A stretch of 19,040 bases of DNA from Pseudomonadota bacterium (GCA_021850555.1 JAJZLX010000257.1:1-19040); one strand, 5' to 3'; numbered from the stretch's first letter, positions 5,746 through 13,517 are shown. Notes: generated by a model from the sequence alone, not told the origin. Program-made: numbers and translations.

Positions 5746-6033
5746 TCAGGCCAGACTGAGATAGCCCTGGCGTACGCAGTACATGATCCGCTTCGCCTCC
5801 GCCTCGTGCTCCGTCTCGACCGCTTTCAGCAGCGACTCGCACCATTCCGGAACACGATACGGCACGTGTTTCGGCCGAATCGACCCGTTCTTGCGCACGT
5901 TCAGCCTGCGCCACTCTTCCCGGCACGCCTCGGCCACCATCCGCCGGGCAGCGAGCTGCCAGGAGGCGTAGGGTGTTGTGACCTCTGGCGTGCCCTCCCA
6001 GGGTTCACGCTCCTCGACACATCGCACCTGCAT
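5746..6033 (-). CDS. Unknown small protein, 95 residues (operon gene 3)
   Basis: Starts MQVRCVEEREPWEG and ends CVRQGYLSLA; the middle is helical and charged (SWQLAARRMVAEACREEWRR, then LLKAVETEHEAEAKRI). I do not recognise a family. It has no signal peptide or membrane segment. The ATG at 6033 has AAGGAG about 9 nt upstream, and it overlaps the end of the exonuclease gene by 29 bp, so it is likely cotranscribed and perhaps translationally linked. It is the last gene before the terminator at 5694-5724. Another minus-strand frame at 5540-5926 overlaps it but would cross that terminator, and is rejected. Confidence 0.75.
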   Translation of the reverse strand: MQVRCVEEREPWEGTPEVTTPYASWQLAARRMVAEACREEWRRLNVRKNGSIRPKHVPYRVPEWCESLLKAVETEHEAEAKRIMYCVRQGYLSLA

Positions 6034-6892
6034 GGCTACTGGCTCCTTTGATGTGGATGCGCTCTGAAGTTTTCTGGTAAGGCGAGAGATCCACCGGGCC
6101 CAGATACTTCCGGCGAATTGCCTCCCAGTCCGTGCGCGTCTGCGGCGTGAATGTCACTTGAACGTCCCTGTTCTCGTAGGGCCTCCCGCGACAGGCGGTC
6201 TTGATCGCAGTCTCGATGCGTTTCAGTTCGTCGTGCAGCGGTCTGATCGCCTGCTCGAGCGCGAGATACCCCTTGGCGAGCTCCCCGATATTCTCCGGCA
6301 GCGCACATCCTCGCTGAAACGGCATGAGATCGGCGATCCGGCCGTCACGTTCCGCCTCGATCGCCGCGAGCCGCACATATACCTTCGCGAGGAGCCGGCA
6401 ATCGATGAGCGCCCCGTGCACCGAGGCGCCATCCGCGGCGGTCCTGGAAGACCGGTCGACGCCGAACAGGTCGCACAGCGCATCGAGACTCGCCGATTGT
6501 CCTGGCCGCAGAACTCTTCGCGCCATGGCTCGCGTGCACACGATCGCATTCGGGATGTTCCCGAATGCGCCAGCGCCGCAGGACTCGTATTCAGCCGACA
6601 GGAACCCCGTGTCGAACGGCGCGTTGTGGATAACGATCGTCTTGCCCGCGAGGAACTCCGTCAGGTCCGAGGCGATATCCCGGAAATGCGGTTTGTCGGC
6701 GAGGAATGCGTCCGTGAGCCCATGAATCTTCGCCGCCGCCGGCGGCACGAGAATTCCTGGGTTGACGTAACGATGGAACTCCTCGATCACCGCGCCGCTC
6801 ACCGCATCGATGCGGCAGGCGGCCACCTCGACCACACGATCTGTCTTCGGAGAAAGGCCCGTGGTTTCCGTATCGAGTACGACGAGGCTCAT
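6005..6892 (-). CDS. DnaQ-like 3'-5' exonuclease (DEDDh)
   Basis: 295 residues. The first 180 are a DEDDh exonuclease: motif I D7-x-E9 in VVLDTETTGL, motif II N90-x3-D94 in VIHNAPFDTGFL, motif III H159-x4-D164 in HGALIDCRLL. The family includes the Pol III epsilon proofreading subunit and many stand-alone nucleases. The C-terminal 110 residues (helical, KGYLALEQAIRPLHDELKRIE) are not a domain I recognise. The ATG overlaps the stop of the upstream gene as ATGA (6892-6889), a typical coupling arrangement. The phage polymerase has its own proofreading domain, so this enzyme may serve end-processing, recombination or nucleotide recycling instead (inference). It is the middle gene of a three-gene operon driven from 7148-7168. 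Confidence 0.92.
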   Translation of the reverse strand: MSLVVLDTETTGLSPKTDRVVEVAACRIDAVSGAVIEEFHRYVNPGILVPPAAAKIHGLTDAFLADKPHFRDIASDLTEFLAGKTIVIHNAPFDTGFLSAEYESCGAGAFGNIPNAIVCTRAMARRVLRPGQSASLDALCDLFGVDRSSRTAADGASVHGALIDCRLLAKVYVRLAAIEAERDGRIADLMPFQRGCALPENIGELAKGYLALEQAIRPLHDELKRIETAIKTACRGRPYENRDVQVTFTPQTRTDWEAIRRKYLGPVDLSPYQKTSERIHIKGASSHAGAMCRGA

Positions 6893-7128
6893 TGGAGCAC
6901 CCGCACGCTCGCTACCCGATATCTCGTGGACGCCAGGTCCTGGAACTCCAGGTGCCCGAGCGCACCTTTGGCGATCAGCTTCTGCGCCGCCACCTGCGCC
7001 AGGCCTGCCGTCTCCGCCTCGATCTCGACCTCCTCGGCAAAGACCTGCACCATCTCGATCACCACCCGGTAGCGCCTTCGCGTGCTCTTCGCATTCGCCG
7101 CGGTACCGGTCTTTGTGGATCGGCTCAT
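6889..7128 (-). CDS. Unknown small protein, 79 residues (operon gene 1)
   Basis: A basic, low-complexity N-terminus (MSRSTKTGTAANAKSTRRR) is followed by a compact alpha/beta-looking segment (YRVVIEMVQVFAEEVEIEAE, then AAQKLIAKG). I do not recognise it. Its position directly before, and 4-bp ATGA overlap with, the DnaQ-like gene suggests coexpression and possibly partnership, but that is inference. ATG 7128 is only weakly supported by a GGGG 9-12 nt upstream, but the promoter element ends 19 nt before it, as in other units. Confidence 0.75.
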   Translation of the reverse strand: MSRSTKTGTAANAKSTRRRYRVVIEMVQVFAEEVEIEAETAGLAQVAAQKLIAKGALGHLEFQDLASTRYRVASVRVLQ

Positions 7129-7147
7129 CAGTTTAACCCCGTGCTAT

Positions 7148-7168
7148 TGACCTAGCGATCTATAGCGA
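7148..7168 (-). promoter_or_regulatory. Phage promoter-like element, copy 4 (exonuclease operon)
   Basis: The minus strand reads TCGCTATAG, ATCGCT, AGGTCAATAG, 19 nt before ATG 7128. It starts 14 bp after the T-tract of the rIIB terminator. Confidence 0.78.
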
Positions 7169-7181
7169 GCGCGCCAGCGAG

Positions 7182-7210
7182 AAAAAGCCGCCGGATAAAA
7201 ATCCGGCGGC
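7182..7210 (-). terminator. Terminator of the rIIB-like gene
   Basis: GCCGCCGGAT and ATCCGGCGGC form a perfect 10-bp stem with an AAAA loop. On the minus strand it is followed by TTTTTC. Confidence 0.88.
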
Positions 7211-7239
7211 TGCAGTAGGCTTCTTGTCCGCGACTTCGG

Positions 7240-8436
7240 CTATCCGCCGATGACCGCGACGGTCTTTCCCTCGATCTTGACGAAGATCGGCTGGTTCGCG
7301 TGCTCTGCGTGAAGCATCGCCCCGTACTTCAGCGCCATTTCGAGCCCGGCAAACGTCCCGTGGATGTGCTCAGGGCTATCTCCGCCCAGGTAGACCCGGT
7401 ACTGGCTGGCGCTCACCGCCGGCTCAGCAGGAGAATCCTCAGGATCATCCTCCTCGTCCTCCTCGTCCTCGTACCCGACGAAATCAGGATTCGAGTAGCG
7501 CTCGACCTGCACGCCGGTGGCAGTATTGACGACTTCGACGTACTCGATCTCCTCGTCTTCGAGCAGTTCCTCGGCCCGCTCGGCGGCCGAGCGCAGCGAT
7601 TCGTGCTCCTCCCGATAAGATCCGCCGACGCCGCCGATGCGCAGCTCGAACGCCGTCCCCTCGGTGGCGATCTCGTGTTCGGCCAGCCGATTGCGCCGCT
7701 CCTGCTGGTAGCTCTCGAGCTCGCCCACCACCTCGTAGCAGGACACCCGCATCTTGGTGTTGTTGTAGTCCTTAGGGATCGCCACCACGTCGCGGGGGTT
7801 CACTTTTGAGATCATCACCCGGTCATCGGCGGCACTCGCGTAGTACGGGAGGTAGTCGAACGAGCAGACGTGCAACCCGAAGCTGCAAGTCTGCTCCGGG
7901 TCCTCGTTCACCCGGTTACGCGGCATGCTGACCACCTGCCCGACCGAGTTGTCGATCGTGCCGGTGCGGATGTCGCGGTAGTCGGCGCGGACCTTCTTGT
8001 AGGCGAGGAAACACCCGTCCTCGGTGATCGGCATCTTGCCGTACTCGAGGAAACTGTACAGGTCCTGTACCGCCCGGTAGGACGGATTCTGCATCAGGTT
8101 CTCGAGGAACCTCGCCATCGGCTTCAGATCGAAGCCCTCCCGGAGCTGGCGCAGCATACGCGCCGTCAGGGTGTTATCGATGGGGGCGCCCTTGAAGGTC
8201 ACCGCCCCGCCCTCGATCGCCACGTCGTCGGTGATGTGCTGATCCTTCAGCGCTTCGACCGCATCGGCGACCTTCTCGAGATCAGAAGCGATGAGGCTCT
8301 TGATCTCCTCGACTGTCGCGCCTCGTTGAATCGCCGCCACCACGTGCGGGTAGGCAAGCGAATCGTGGTGCACGGATTTGAGCTCTCCGTCCACGTAGAC
8401 GCTGATTCCGTCGTTTGTCTGGATATAGGACGGCAT
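7240..8436 (-). CDS. rIIB: rIIB-like protein
   Basis: 398 residues, compared with about 312 for T4 rIIB. The central segment, roughly residues 118-235, carries the pattern I associate with phage rIIB homologues: a FLAYKKVRADYRDIRTG stretch, DNSVGQVVSMPRNRV, CSFGLHVCSFDYLPYY, and NPRDVVAIPKDYNNTKMRV. The N-terminus (YIQTNDGISVYVDGE) is also typical. The extra length is a C-terminal region with a long acidic run (EDEEDEEDDPEDS, near residue 325) and a final small folded segment. In T4, rIIA and rIIB are membrane-associated and needed to grow on hosts carrying the lambda rex exclusion system; the mechanism is not settled. Here the gene lies directly downstream of the rIIA-like gene but has its own promoter element and RBS (AGAGGAGG). 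The family call is fairly sure; function in this phage is by analogy. Confidence 0.82.
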   Translation of the reverse strand: MPSYIQTNDGISVYVDGELKSVHHDSLAYPHVVAAIQRGATVEEIKSLIASDLEKVADAVEALKDQHITDDVAIEGGAVTFKGAPIDNTLTARMLRQLREGFDLKPMARFLENLMQNPSYRAVQDLYSFLEYGKMPITEDGCFLAYKKVRADYRDIRTGTIDNSVGQVVSMPRNRVNEDPEQTCSFGLHVCSFDYLPYYASAADDRVMISKVNPRDVVAIPKDYNNTKMRVSCYEVVGELESYQQERRNRLAEHEIATEGTAFELRIGGVGGSYREEHESLRSAAERAEELLEDEEIEYVEVVNTATGVQVERYSNPDFVGYEDEEDEEDDPEDSPAEPAVSASQYRVYLGGDSPEHIHGTFAGLEMALKYGAMLHAEHANQPIFVKIEGKTVAVIGG

Positions 8437-8462
8437 TCGTCCTCCTCTTTTGCCCTTGGTAG

Positions 8463-8484
8463 TGTCCTCAGTGGGCTATAGCGA
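8463..8484 (-). promoter_or_regulatory. Phage promoter-like element, copy 5 (rIIB)
   Basis: The minus strand reads TCGCTATAG, seven bases, AGGACA, 26 nt before ATG 8436. The spacer is one base longer than usual. Confidence 0.72.
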
Positions 8485-8495
8485 ACGACGCCGAC

Positions 8496-8525
8496 AAAAA
8501 GAACCGCGGGAAATCCCGCGGTTCT
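8496..8525 (-). terminator. Terminator of the rIIA-like gene
   Basis: GAACCGCGGGA (8501-8511) pairs with TCCCGCGGTTC (8514-8524). On the minus strand TTTTTG follows. Confidence 0.86.
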
Positions 8526-8540
8526 GGATAAAAAATTACA

Positions 8541-10901
8541 CTACACGCCGACCTCGATTGAGAGAGCGGTCTGCAGCATCTTTGCCACCCCAGGTATCTG
8601 CCCGGCGTTATCTTTATGCGCCAGCAGATGCCTGACCCATGACGCGTTGAGCGTGGCGAGCAAGGGGAATCGGCGGTTCTCCATCCGCTCTACTGCTGCG
8701 AGTTCGGCATAGTCCATCCGCGAACCATGCACCACCCCGAGCAGAGCCACCGCCCCATTCAGAGCTTCCCGCAGCGCGACCTGTCGCCTGGCCGACTCAG
8801 CACCGCTATTGCTGGTGCCGTCCTTCAGTGCGCGGAACTCCTCTATCCAGCGTGCAAAGGCCGGCTTCGACCGGACAACCGGCTCGAGCGCCACCCATGC
8901 TTGAGATGTCGGGGGGAGGTCTGAGAGCACTGCAGCCATACCGAATGTGTCCATCGTTCGCCAGGAATGCGGATTCTCGTGCACGGACCAGAGATTGATC
9001 AGATCGGAGAATCCCTCCACCAACCGCTCCCGGTGGGCGAGCAGTCGTTCGCGTAGCACACAGACGAGATCCCGCCACCCGTCCTTCTCGAGCGAGCGGC
9101 AGGGCTGCGCGTTCGCGAGCACGAGTGCCCCGTCGATAACCGGCAGGTCAACTCCCTGGCAGCGCGCTTCCTCGTACGCGTCCCACAGCGCACCGAGGAT
9201 CTGCGCGGTGATGTATCGCCCACCTTCCGGAGTTCGATTCATGAACTCGCGCAACGCGGCACTGGTATCGCGCGCGATGACGAAGTACCGGCCGCTCTCG
9301 CCGATCGAGACCAGGTCCATGGATGCGCTAGGACAAGAGAGCTTCAGCTGCCCCCTCCCCTCAGGCGAATCCGCCGGCCTGAGTACCTGAGAGTAGTGCT
9401 TGACGGCGCTTTCCCTCGCGGCACTCGCCCGTGTGGCTGGGCCCTTTTTCGGCTTGGCTGGAGCAGGCCAGCTCGATGCGCTGACGATCTCTATGCCGCC
9501 GAAGATCTCCGAGAGCCGTTCTGCCGTCTCTCGCGCCTCTGGGCCGGATACGCCGAGCACCATCGCCTCGCTCCAGGCTGCCCCCATGTCGCGGAACCTC
9601 GCTCTGATCCGCTGATCAGCCGCAGGGGTGTCCATGACCACGATGGTCGCATCGGCAGAATAGCTCAGCCTCAACCGCATCCCGCGAGAGACAACGAGTT
9701 CCCCGTCGATCACTTCCGTACGGCTCAGCGGCCTGGCTTTGCCTTGGTGGTGCCCGTAGGCGAAGACCCGCGTCGCGCCGGACGATCCGATGTCACAAGG
9801 AGCACTCACGCCTGTTTCCGTCAGGCGAGCGACGATTTTAGCCCGAGACTCGATCGGGTTTGGTCCACTGGGGAAGAGCTGACTGATGAGAGAAGGATGG
9901 TAAAGCACCCTGCCTCCCTCGACCGCCAGCTTCCGGCGGATCCGATTGCGTGTCTGCCACTCGTTGGCTTCCTCGTGCAGCGCGAGATCTTTCAGCCTCT
10001 CGCGCAGTTCGTCCATTGCCACAGAGAGCAGCCCCCTGATCGCCCTGCGATCCGCCGGGGAGTACTCCAGCCCCTCCCTCGAGGCCGTCGGGCTCACCGC
10101 ACCGATCCGCGCCTTCAGGACAAGTCCGTTCTGCAGCAGAATATCCTCAGCCGTCGAACGTTGAGGGATCGCCTCACGTTGGATCGGGTACACTACGTTC
10201 CCCATCAGCAGGTATCCGATCCCGGTCTCGGTCGGGACGATCGCGAATGTCTCGCCCTCGCACGCGGCCTCGACCGCTTTGGCCGGCACCCCGCCGATGA
10301 TCCGTGGTAGAACCCGGAACCAGCGGAAGATGCAAGCCGCTTTGGCATGAAACTCAGGAATGTCCTTTGGCTTGACAGGAAAGGACACCTCGAGCCCCTG
10401 CGGCCAGCTGGCATCAGCGCCTGTGCGCCCCATGAGTGAGAGCACCGGCATCCCACGGGCCCCGATGTGCGCGACGTAGAGACGTTTCTCTCCGTTCTGT
10501 GCCACCGTCACGTTAAATGAGTCGGTATAGCAGAACGGGGATTTCGAACCGAGTCCCTTGCCCCCGATGAGCGCATTGGACTCGCGTTTGTCGGACCTGA
10601 AGTATCGCGTGTAGATCTCGACTATCTGCTGCTCGTCGAGCCCGGGACCGAAATCCCGGATCCGCAGCGTCGGCTCGAGCACCGTGGGCAGTTGCACCTC
10701 GATCGGCCGATCGGGCACGCCCGCCACGACGTGCGCATCCAATGCGTTGCAGCTCACCTCCCGTAGTACCGCGGAAATTTTATCCGAGTACAAGCCGGAA
10801 GAGAGGATGCGAAACGCTTCTGACGTCGCGTCCATGCCGAAGGTGGTTTGGGCCTCGACGCCCGCTTCGGCCAAGGTCGAAGCGACAACGGCTACTTTCA
10901 T
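8541..10901 (-). CDS. rIIA: rIIA-like GHKL ATPase
   Basis: 786 residues. The first 200 are a GHKL (Bergerat) ATP-binding domain: N-box E48/N52/D55 in REVSCNALDAH, D83-x-G85-x-G87 in IRDFGPGLD, and the glycine-rich lid GGKGLGSKSPF (113-123). With the neighbouring rIIB-like gene and the length (T4 rIIA is about 725 residues), this identifies a phage rIIA homologue. A second region around 200-310 (SREGLEYSPADRRAIRG) resembles the transducer-like part that follows in rIIA. The C-terminal half is not recognisable. ATG 10901 has GGAGAAG about 9 nt upstream, and the promoter element ends 20 nt before it. T4 rIIA is membrane-associated and protects the infection against prophage exclusion; a role here in counter-defence or lysis timing is inferred by family. 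Confidence 0.88.
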   Translation of the reverse strand: MKVAVVASTLAEAGVEAQTTFGMDATSEAFRILSSGLYSDKISAVLREVSCNALDAHVVAGVPDRPIEVQLPTVLEPTLRIRDFGPGLDEQQIVEIYTRYFRSDKRESNALIGGKGLGSKSPFCYTDSFNVTVAQNGEKRLYVAHIGARGMPVLSLMGRTGADASWPQGLEVSFPVKPKDIPEFHAKAACIFRWFRVLPRIIGGVPAKAVEAACEGETFAIVPTETGIGYLLMGNVVYPIQREAIPQRSTAEDILLQNGLVLKARIGAVSPTASREGLEYSPADRRAIRGLLSVAMDELRERLKDLALHEEANEWQTRNRIRRKLAVEGGRVLYHPSLISQLFPSGPNPIESRAKIVARLTETGVSAPCDIGSSGATRVFAYGHHQGKARPLSRTEVIDGELVVSRGMRLRLSYSADATIVVMDTPAADQRIRARFRDMGAAWSEAMVLGVSGPEARETAERLSEIFGGIEIVSASSWPAPAKPKKGPATRASAARESAVKHYSQVLRPADSPEGRGQLKLSCPSASMDLVSIGESGRYFVIARDTSAALREFMNRTPEGGRYITAQILGALWDAYEEARCQGVDLPVIDGALVLANAQPCRSLEKDGWRDLVCVLRERLLAHRERLVEGFSDLINLWSVHENPHSWRTMDTFGMAAVLSDLPPTSQAWVALEPVVRSKPAFARWIEEFRALKDGTSNSGAESARRQVALREALNGAVALLGVVHGSRMDYAELAAVERMENRRFPLLATLNASWVRHLLAHKDNAGQIPGVAKMLQTALSIEVGV

Positions 10902-10921
10902 TGATTTTCTTCTCCGTGTAA

Positions 10922-10942
10922 TGACCTACGGGTCTATAGCGA
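10922..10942 (-). promoter_or_regulatory. Phage promoter-like element, copy 6 (rIIA)
   Basis: The minus strand reads TCGCTATAG, ACCCGT, AGGTCATTA, 20 nt before ATG 10901. Confidence 0.78.
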
Positions 10943-10964
10943 CACGGACTTTAGAAAAACCGGG

Positions 10965-10998
10965 ATAAAAAGAGACCCCCCGCAATCTGCGAGGGGTC
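10965..10998 (-). terminator. Terminator of the topoisomerase gene
   Basis: The stem is GACCCC-c-CGCA paired with TGCG-a-GGGGTC around ATC (10974-10998), with one mismatch. On the minus strand TCTCTTTTTATCC follows. Confidence 0.82.
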
Positions 10999-11012
10999 GA
11001 AGCACGTATCGA

Positions 11013-12656
11013 TCAGGCGGCCTTGAGCGCTCCGCCCGATACGATGTCCTTGCACTCGGCGGAGAGGAGGTCATGCACCTCGCTCACCACCTCGGCATAC
11101 CTGCTCTTTCCCGAAGCGATCGCATCGAGACTGAGCTCCATTTCGCGCGTGTAGTCGATCTCGACGAAGCGGGACCGGCCGAAGAGCGCCATCAGCACCG
11201 ATACCCCTGCCCTGGTGGGCACAAGGCACGGCTTGCCGTCCTGCTCGATGCTGCGAACCAGCCCGCGCTGCTGTACCCGGTGGATGATCGCCGCATACGT
11301 CGATGGCCGACCGACGCCCTCCTGCTCGAGTCGGGCGACGAGCGATGCCTCGTCGTAGTGCTGCGGAAGCGCGCGCTTGCGCACGTGCACTCCGTCGATT
11401 GTGATCCGCTCGCCAGGCAGCAGTTTCGGCACCGGATTGGCGAAGGAAGCGTCCGGATCGCGTGCCGCCTCGCCACGCAGTACGGATCTCCATCCCTTTG
11501 AGCTCCACGCCCGCCGGATTGCGACGAACGGGACGACCGTCCCGCCGACATCCACCGTGAGCCGTGCAACGCGCGCCCGATAGACCGCGTCCTCGCCCTG
11601 CGAGAGCAACCCGCGCACGCGGATCAGCTTGTACAGGTCTTCAGAGTGTCTGCCGAGCCCGTCGGTCTTTACGCTCCAGTCCGTCGGGGTAATGGCCGGA
11701 TGTCCGGCCTGCGCCCCCTGAGGCAGCGGGAACGTTCGCGGCGTTGCTACGCACGCAAGTCCAACCGCCTCGAGCTCCCCTGCGATCGCCGGGAGAGAGT
11801 CGGCGCTGATATTCGGGTTGTCGGTACGGTGATACGTGATCGCGCCGCGCTCGTAGAGCTTCTGCGCAAGCCGCATCGTATCCGTGCACGACAGTCCGAG
11901 TTTCCGATAGCTCGCCTGCAGCATGCCGGCGGTGTTGAGCGGCGGTGGCGGCGACTCGGTGAGCGTGCGGGTCTCGCAGCTTGTCACCACCGCCACTCGT
12001 GCGGCGGCGATCTTCTCGATCAGCGTCGCGTCTTTCCGCTCCTCGTCCGTGCCTTCCCACACCGCCCGCCAGCCGCCGAACTCGAGCACCGCCCCGTAGG
12101 CAGGGGATTGCTCCGCCCGGCAGCGCTCGGCGCTCCTGGCACACACCAGGCGCACCGTCGGGGTCTGCACCCGTCCGACAGAGAGCGGTTCCCCTCGCAA
12201 CCGGGAGACCGCCGGCGAGAGGGTGTAGCCGACCAGCTTGTCGATGACCCTGCGCGCTTCCTGCGAATGCACCAGGCCCATGTCGATCTTGCGCGGGTGC
12301 GCGAGCGCCTCTCGGATCGCCCGCGCGGTGATCTCGTTGAATGACACCCGGTGGTAACGCCCCTCGAGGGAGAGACATTCCTTCAGGTGCCACGCGAGCG
12401 CCTCGCCCTCCCGATCCGGGTCCGTGGCGACATACACCTCATCGGCATCCCATACCGCCTTGGCAAGATCCCCGAGCACTTTTCGACCGCGCTCGGTCAC
12501 CTCGAATTCAGGGATAAAATCCGGTGGCTCCGCACCGATCCGTTTCTCGGGCAGGTCGCGCACATGTCCGATGCTCGCCTGCACGTTCCAGCCTGGCCCC
12601 AGCAATGACCTCAGTTTCGCCAGTTTGCCGGGGCTCTCGATGATCATCAGCTTCAT
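11013..12656 (-). CDS. topA: DNA topoisomerase, type IA
   Basis: 547 residues. The TOPRIM domain begins at once (MKLMIIESPGK, catalytic E7) and holds DPDREGE with D79/D81/E83. The active-site tyrosine is Y275 in ITYHRTDN, where bacterial TopA usually has TDS. LSVGRVQTPTV (158-168), HPAITPTD and a VGRPSTYA motif complete the core. The enzyme cleaves one strand with a 5'-phosphotyrosine link and relaxes negative supercoils. It is much shorter than E. coli TopA (865) and stops after the core with no C-terminal zinc fingers. ATG 12656 is chosen because the longer frame from 12701 crosses the promoter element, and because the protein then begins with the canonical TOPRIM strand; the RBS (AAGGG) is modest. 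It is a single-gene unit. Confidence 0.95.
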   Translation of the reverse strand: MKLMIIESPGKLAKLRSLLGPGWNVQASIGHVRDLPEKRIGAEPPDFIPEFEVTERGRKVLGDLAKAVWDADEVYVATDPDREGEALAWHLKECLSLEGRYHRVSFNEITARAIREALAHPRKIDMGLVHSQEARRVIDKLVGYTLSPAVSRLRGEPLSVGRVQTPTVRLVCARSAERCRAEQSPAYGAVLEFGGWRAVWEGTDEERKDATLIEKIAAARVAVVTSCETRTLTESPPPPLNTAGMLQASYRKLGLSCTDTMRLAQKLYERGAITYHRTDNPNISADSLPAIAGELEAVGLACVATPRTFPLPQGAQAGHPAITPTDWSVKTDGLGRHSEDLYKLIRVRGLLSQGEDAVYRARVARLTVDVGGTVVPFVAIRRAWSSKGWRSVLRGEAARDPDASFANPVPKLLPGERITIDGVHVRKRALPQHYDEASLVARLEQEGVGRPSTYAAIIHRVQQRGLVRSIEQDGKPCLVPTRAGVSVLMALFGRSRFVEIDYTREMELSLDAIASGKSRYAEVVSEVHDLLSAECKDIVSGGALKAA

Positions 12657-12669
12657 CAAAGGCCCTTTT

Positions 12670-12690
12670 TCTTCAGTAATGTCCTGAAGA
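12670..12690 (-). promoter_or_regulatory. Leader inverted repeat before the topoisomerase gene
   Basis: TCTTCAG and CTGAAGA are separated by seven bases. The dyad overlaps the AGGACA box and would form a 7-bp hairpin at the 5' end of the topoisomerase transcript, ending 13 nt before the ATG. It could be an operator or a leader hairpin; no other unit has it. Confidence 0.4.
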
Positions 12691-12700
12691 GCTATAGGCA
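12680..12700 (-). promoter_or_regulatory. Phage promoter-like element, copy 7 (topoisomerase)
   Basis: The minus strand reads TGCCTATAG, CTCTTC, AGGACATTA, 23 nt before ATG 12656. The TCG upstream of CTATAG is replaced by TGC. Confidence 0.7.
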
Positions 12701-12735
12701 CCGGCGGCGGAAAAGAACTCGCGATTCGGCTATGG

Positions 12736-12765
12736 AAAAAATACGGGCCGCTGGAGCGCGGCCCG
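12736..12765 (-). terminator. Terminator of the two-gene unit 12786-13517
   Basis: CGGGCCGC and GCGGCCCG form a perfect 8-bp stem with a 6-base loop (12744-12765). On the minus strand TATTTTTT follows. Confidence 0.85.
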
Positions 12766-12785
12766 GGAGACGATCTTCGCTGCGA

Positions 12786-13184
12786 TCAGGCCGTGCCGCA
12801 AAGATGGGTATCGACGTAGAGCGCGAGCATCAGCTGATCCTCGTGCGGCTGCTCGAGACAGGACGCCCAATAAAACTCACGTCCCTGCGTGCCGATGAGC
12901 GCGGTGTGGATCGAGCGCTCGAACGCGTGCTCGTCGTCGGCCACCATGACCGCGGGCTTGCCTTCGGTGAACCCGACCGCATCGCCGTACATGACGAGAA
13001 ATTCACCCCCTGACCGAGCCCACTCGCGTACCGCCGCCCGCCAGGACGCCGGGAGGTTCAAGGTCGAGCACAGTCTTCGCACTTCGGCGAGATTCGTCCG
13101 ATCGACCGCAAACCCGATAGCGTCGAAATTGTGCCCGTTGATCACGAGGCGCCTGTCGTCATTCCGTACCTCAGCATTCAGCAT
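12786..13184 (-). CDS. Unknown protein, 132 residues
   Basis: Starts MLNAEVRNDDRRLVINGHNF and ends DTHLCGTA, with an acidic, mostly soluble composition (GFTEGKPAVMVADDEHAFE). I do not recognise a family. The ATG follows the stop of the upstream gene by 12 bp with GGTGA in between, so it is likely the second gene of that unit and translated by reinitiation. The unit ends at the strong terminator 12736-12765. Confidence 0.75.
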   Translation of the reverse strand: MLNAEVRNDDRRLVINGHNFDAIGFAVDRTNLAEVRRLCSTLNLPASWRAAVREWARSGGEFLVMYGDAVGFTEGKPAVMVADDEHAFERSIHTALIGTQGREFYWASCLEQPHEDQLMLALYVDTHLCGTA

Positions 13185-13196
13185 GGTTCGTTCACC

Positions 13197-13517
13197 CTAT
13201 ACTGTCTCGTCACGCAGTACCCACCGGCCGCTCGGCCGGCTCTTACGCCACCCGTGGACACGCACCGTCACCCCAGCCTTCTTCAGAACGGGCAGCGCGC
13301 TGGAGGAGCGCAGCTTCGCAACCCGCTCTGCGACGTGGGCTGCACTCGTGCACTGCACCCCCAAAACTCCGGAAGGACCCACGGCGAGCACGTCGATGAT
13401 GCCGAACAGGTCCTGGCGCACCCGCGCGTATGGATTCCAGCGCTCGACGACCTGCGCAAGGGGGTATCCCGCTTTGCGCAGATGCGCGAGGGTGCGTTGT
13501 GTGGGACTGGACGGCAT
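13197..13517 (-). CDS. PD-(D/E)XK-like small nuclease-fold protein
   Basis: 106 residues from ATG 13517, which has AGGGGA five bases upstream. A longer frame from 13568 adds 17 basic residues but has no proper RBS. The order is a helix (TQRTLAHLRKAGY), VVERWNPYARVRQDLFG, IIDVLAVGPSGVLGVQCTS, then AAHVAERVAKL, and a basic C-terminus. This matches a small PD-(D/E)XK endonuclease-like fold: D in GIIDVLAV, then the next strand. Where a canonical nuclease has E-x-K, this protein has Q-x-T (VQCT). I recall that small phage and bacterial proteins of this type often carry QCT, so the substitution may be a family trait; whether the family cleaves DNA is not known to me. No standard promoter element precedes it; a partial AGGTCAATAG box lies at about 13706-13715. 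Confidence 0.78.
   Translation of the reverse strand: MPSSPTQRTLAHLRKAGYPLAQVVERWNPYARVRQDLFGIIDVLAVGPSGVLGVQCTSAAHVAERVAKLRSSSALPVLKKAGVTVRVHGWRKSRPSGRWVLRDETV

Noticed and set aside
5540..5926. Minus-strand frame of 128 codons
   Set aside because: It overlaps the better-supported 95-residue gene and crosses the operon terminator at 5694-5724.
6158..7072. Plus-strand frame of 304 codons
   Set aside because: Antisense to the DnaQ-like gene with its complete catalytic motifs.
12657..12701. N-terminal extension of the topoisomerase (15 residues)
   Set aside because: It would be encoded by the promoter element and leader; the TOPRIM strand begins right at the internal ATG at 12656.
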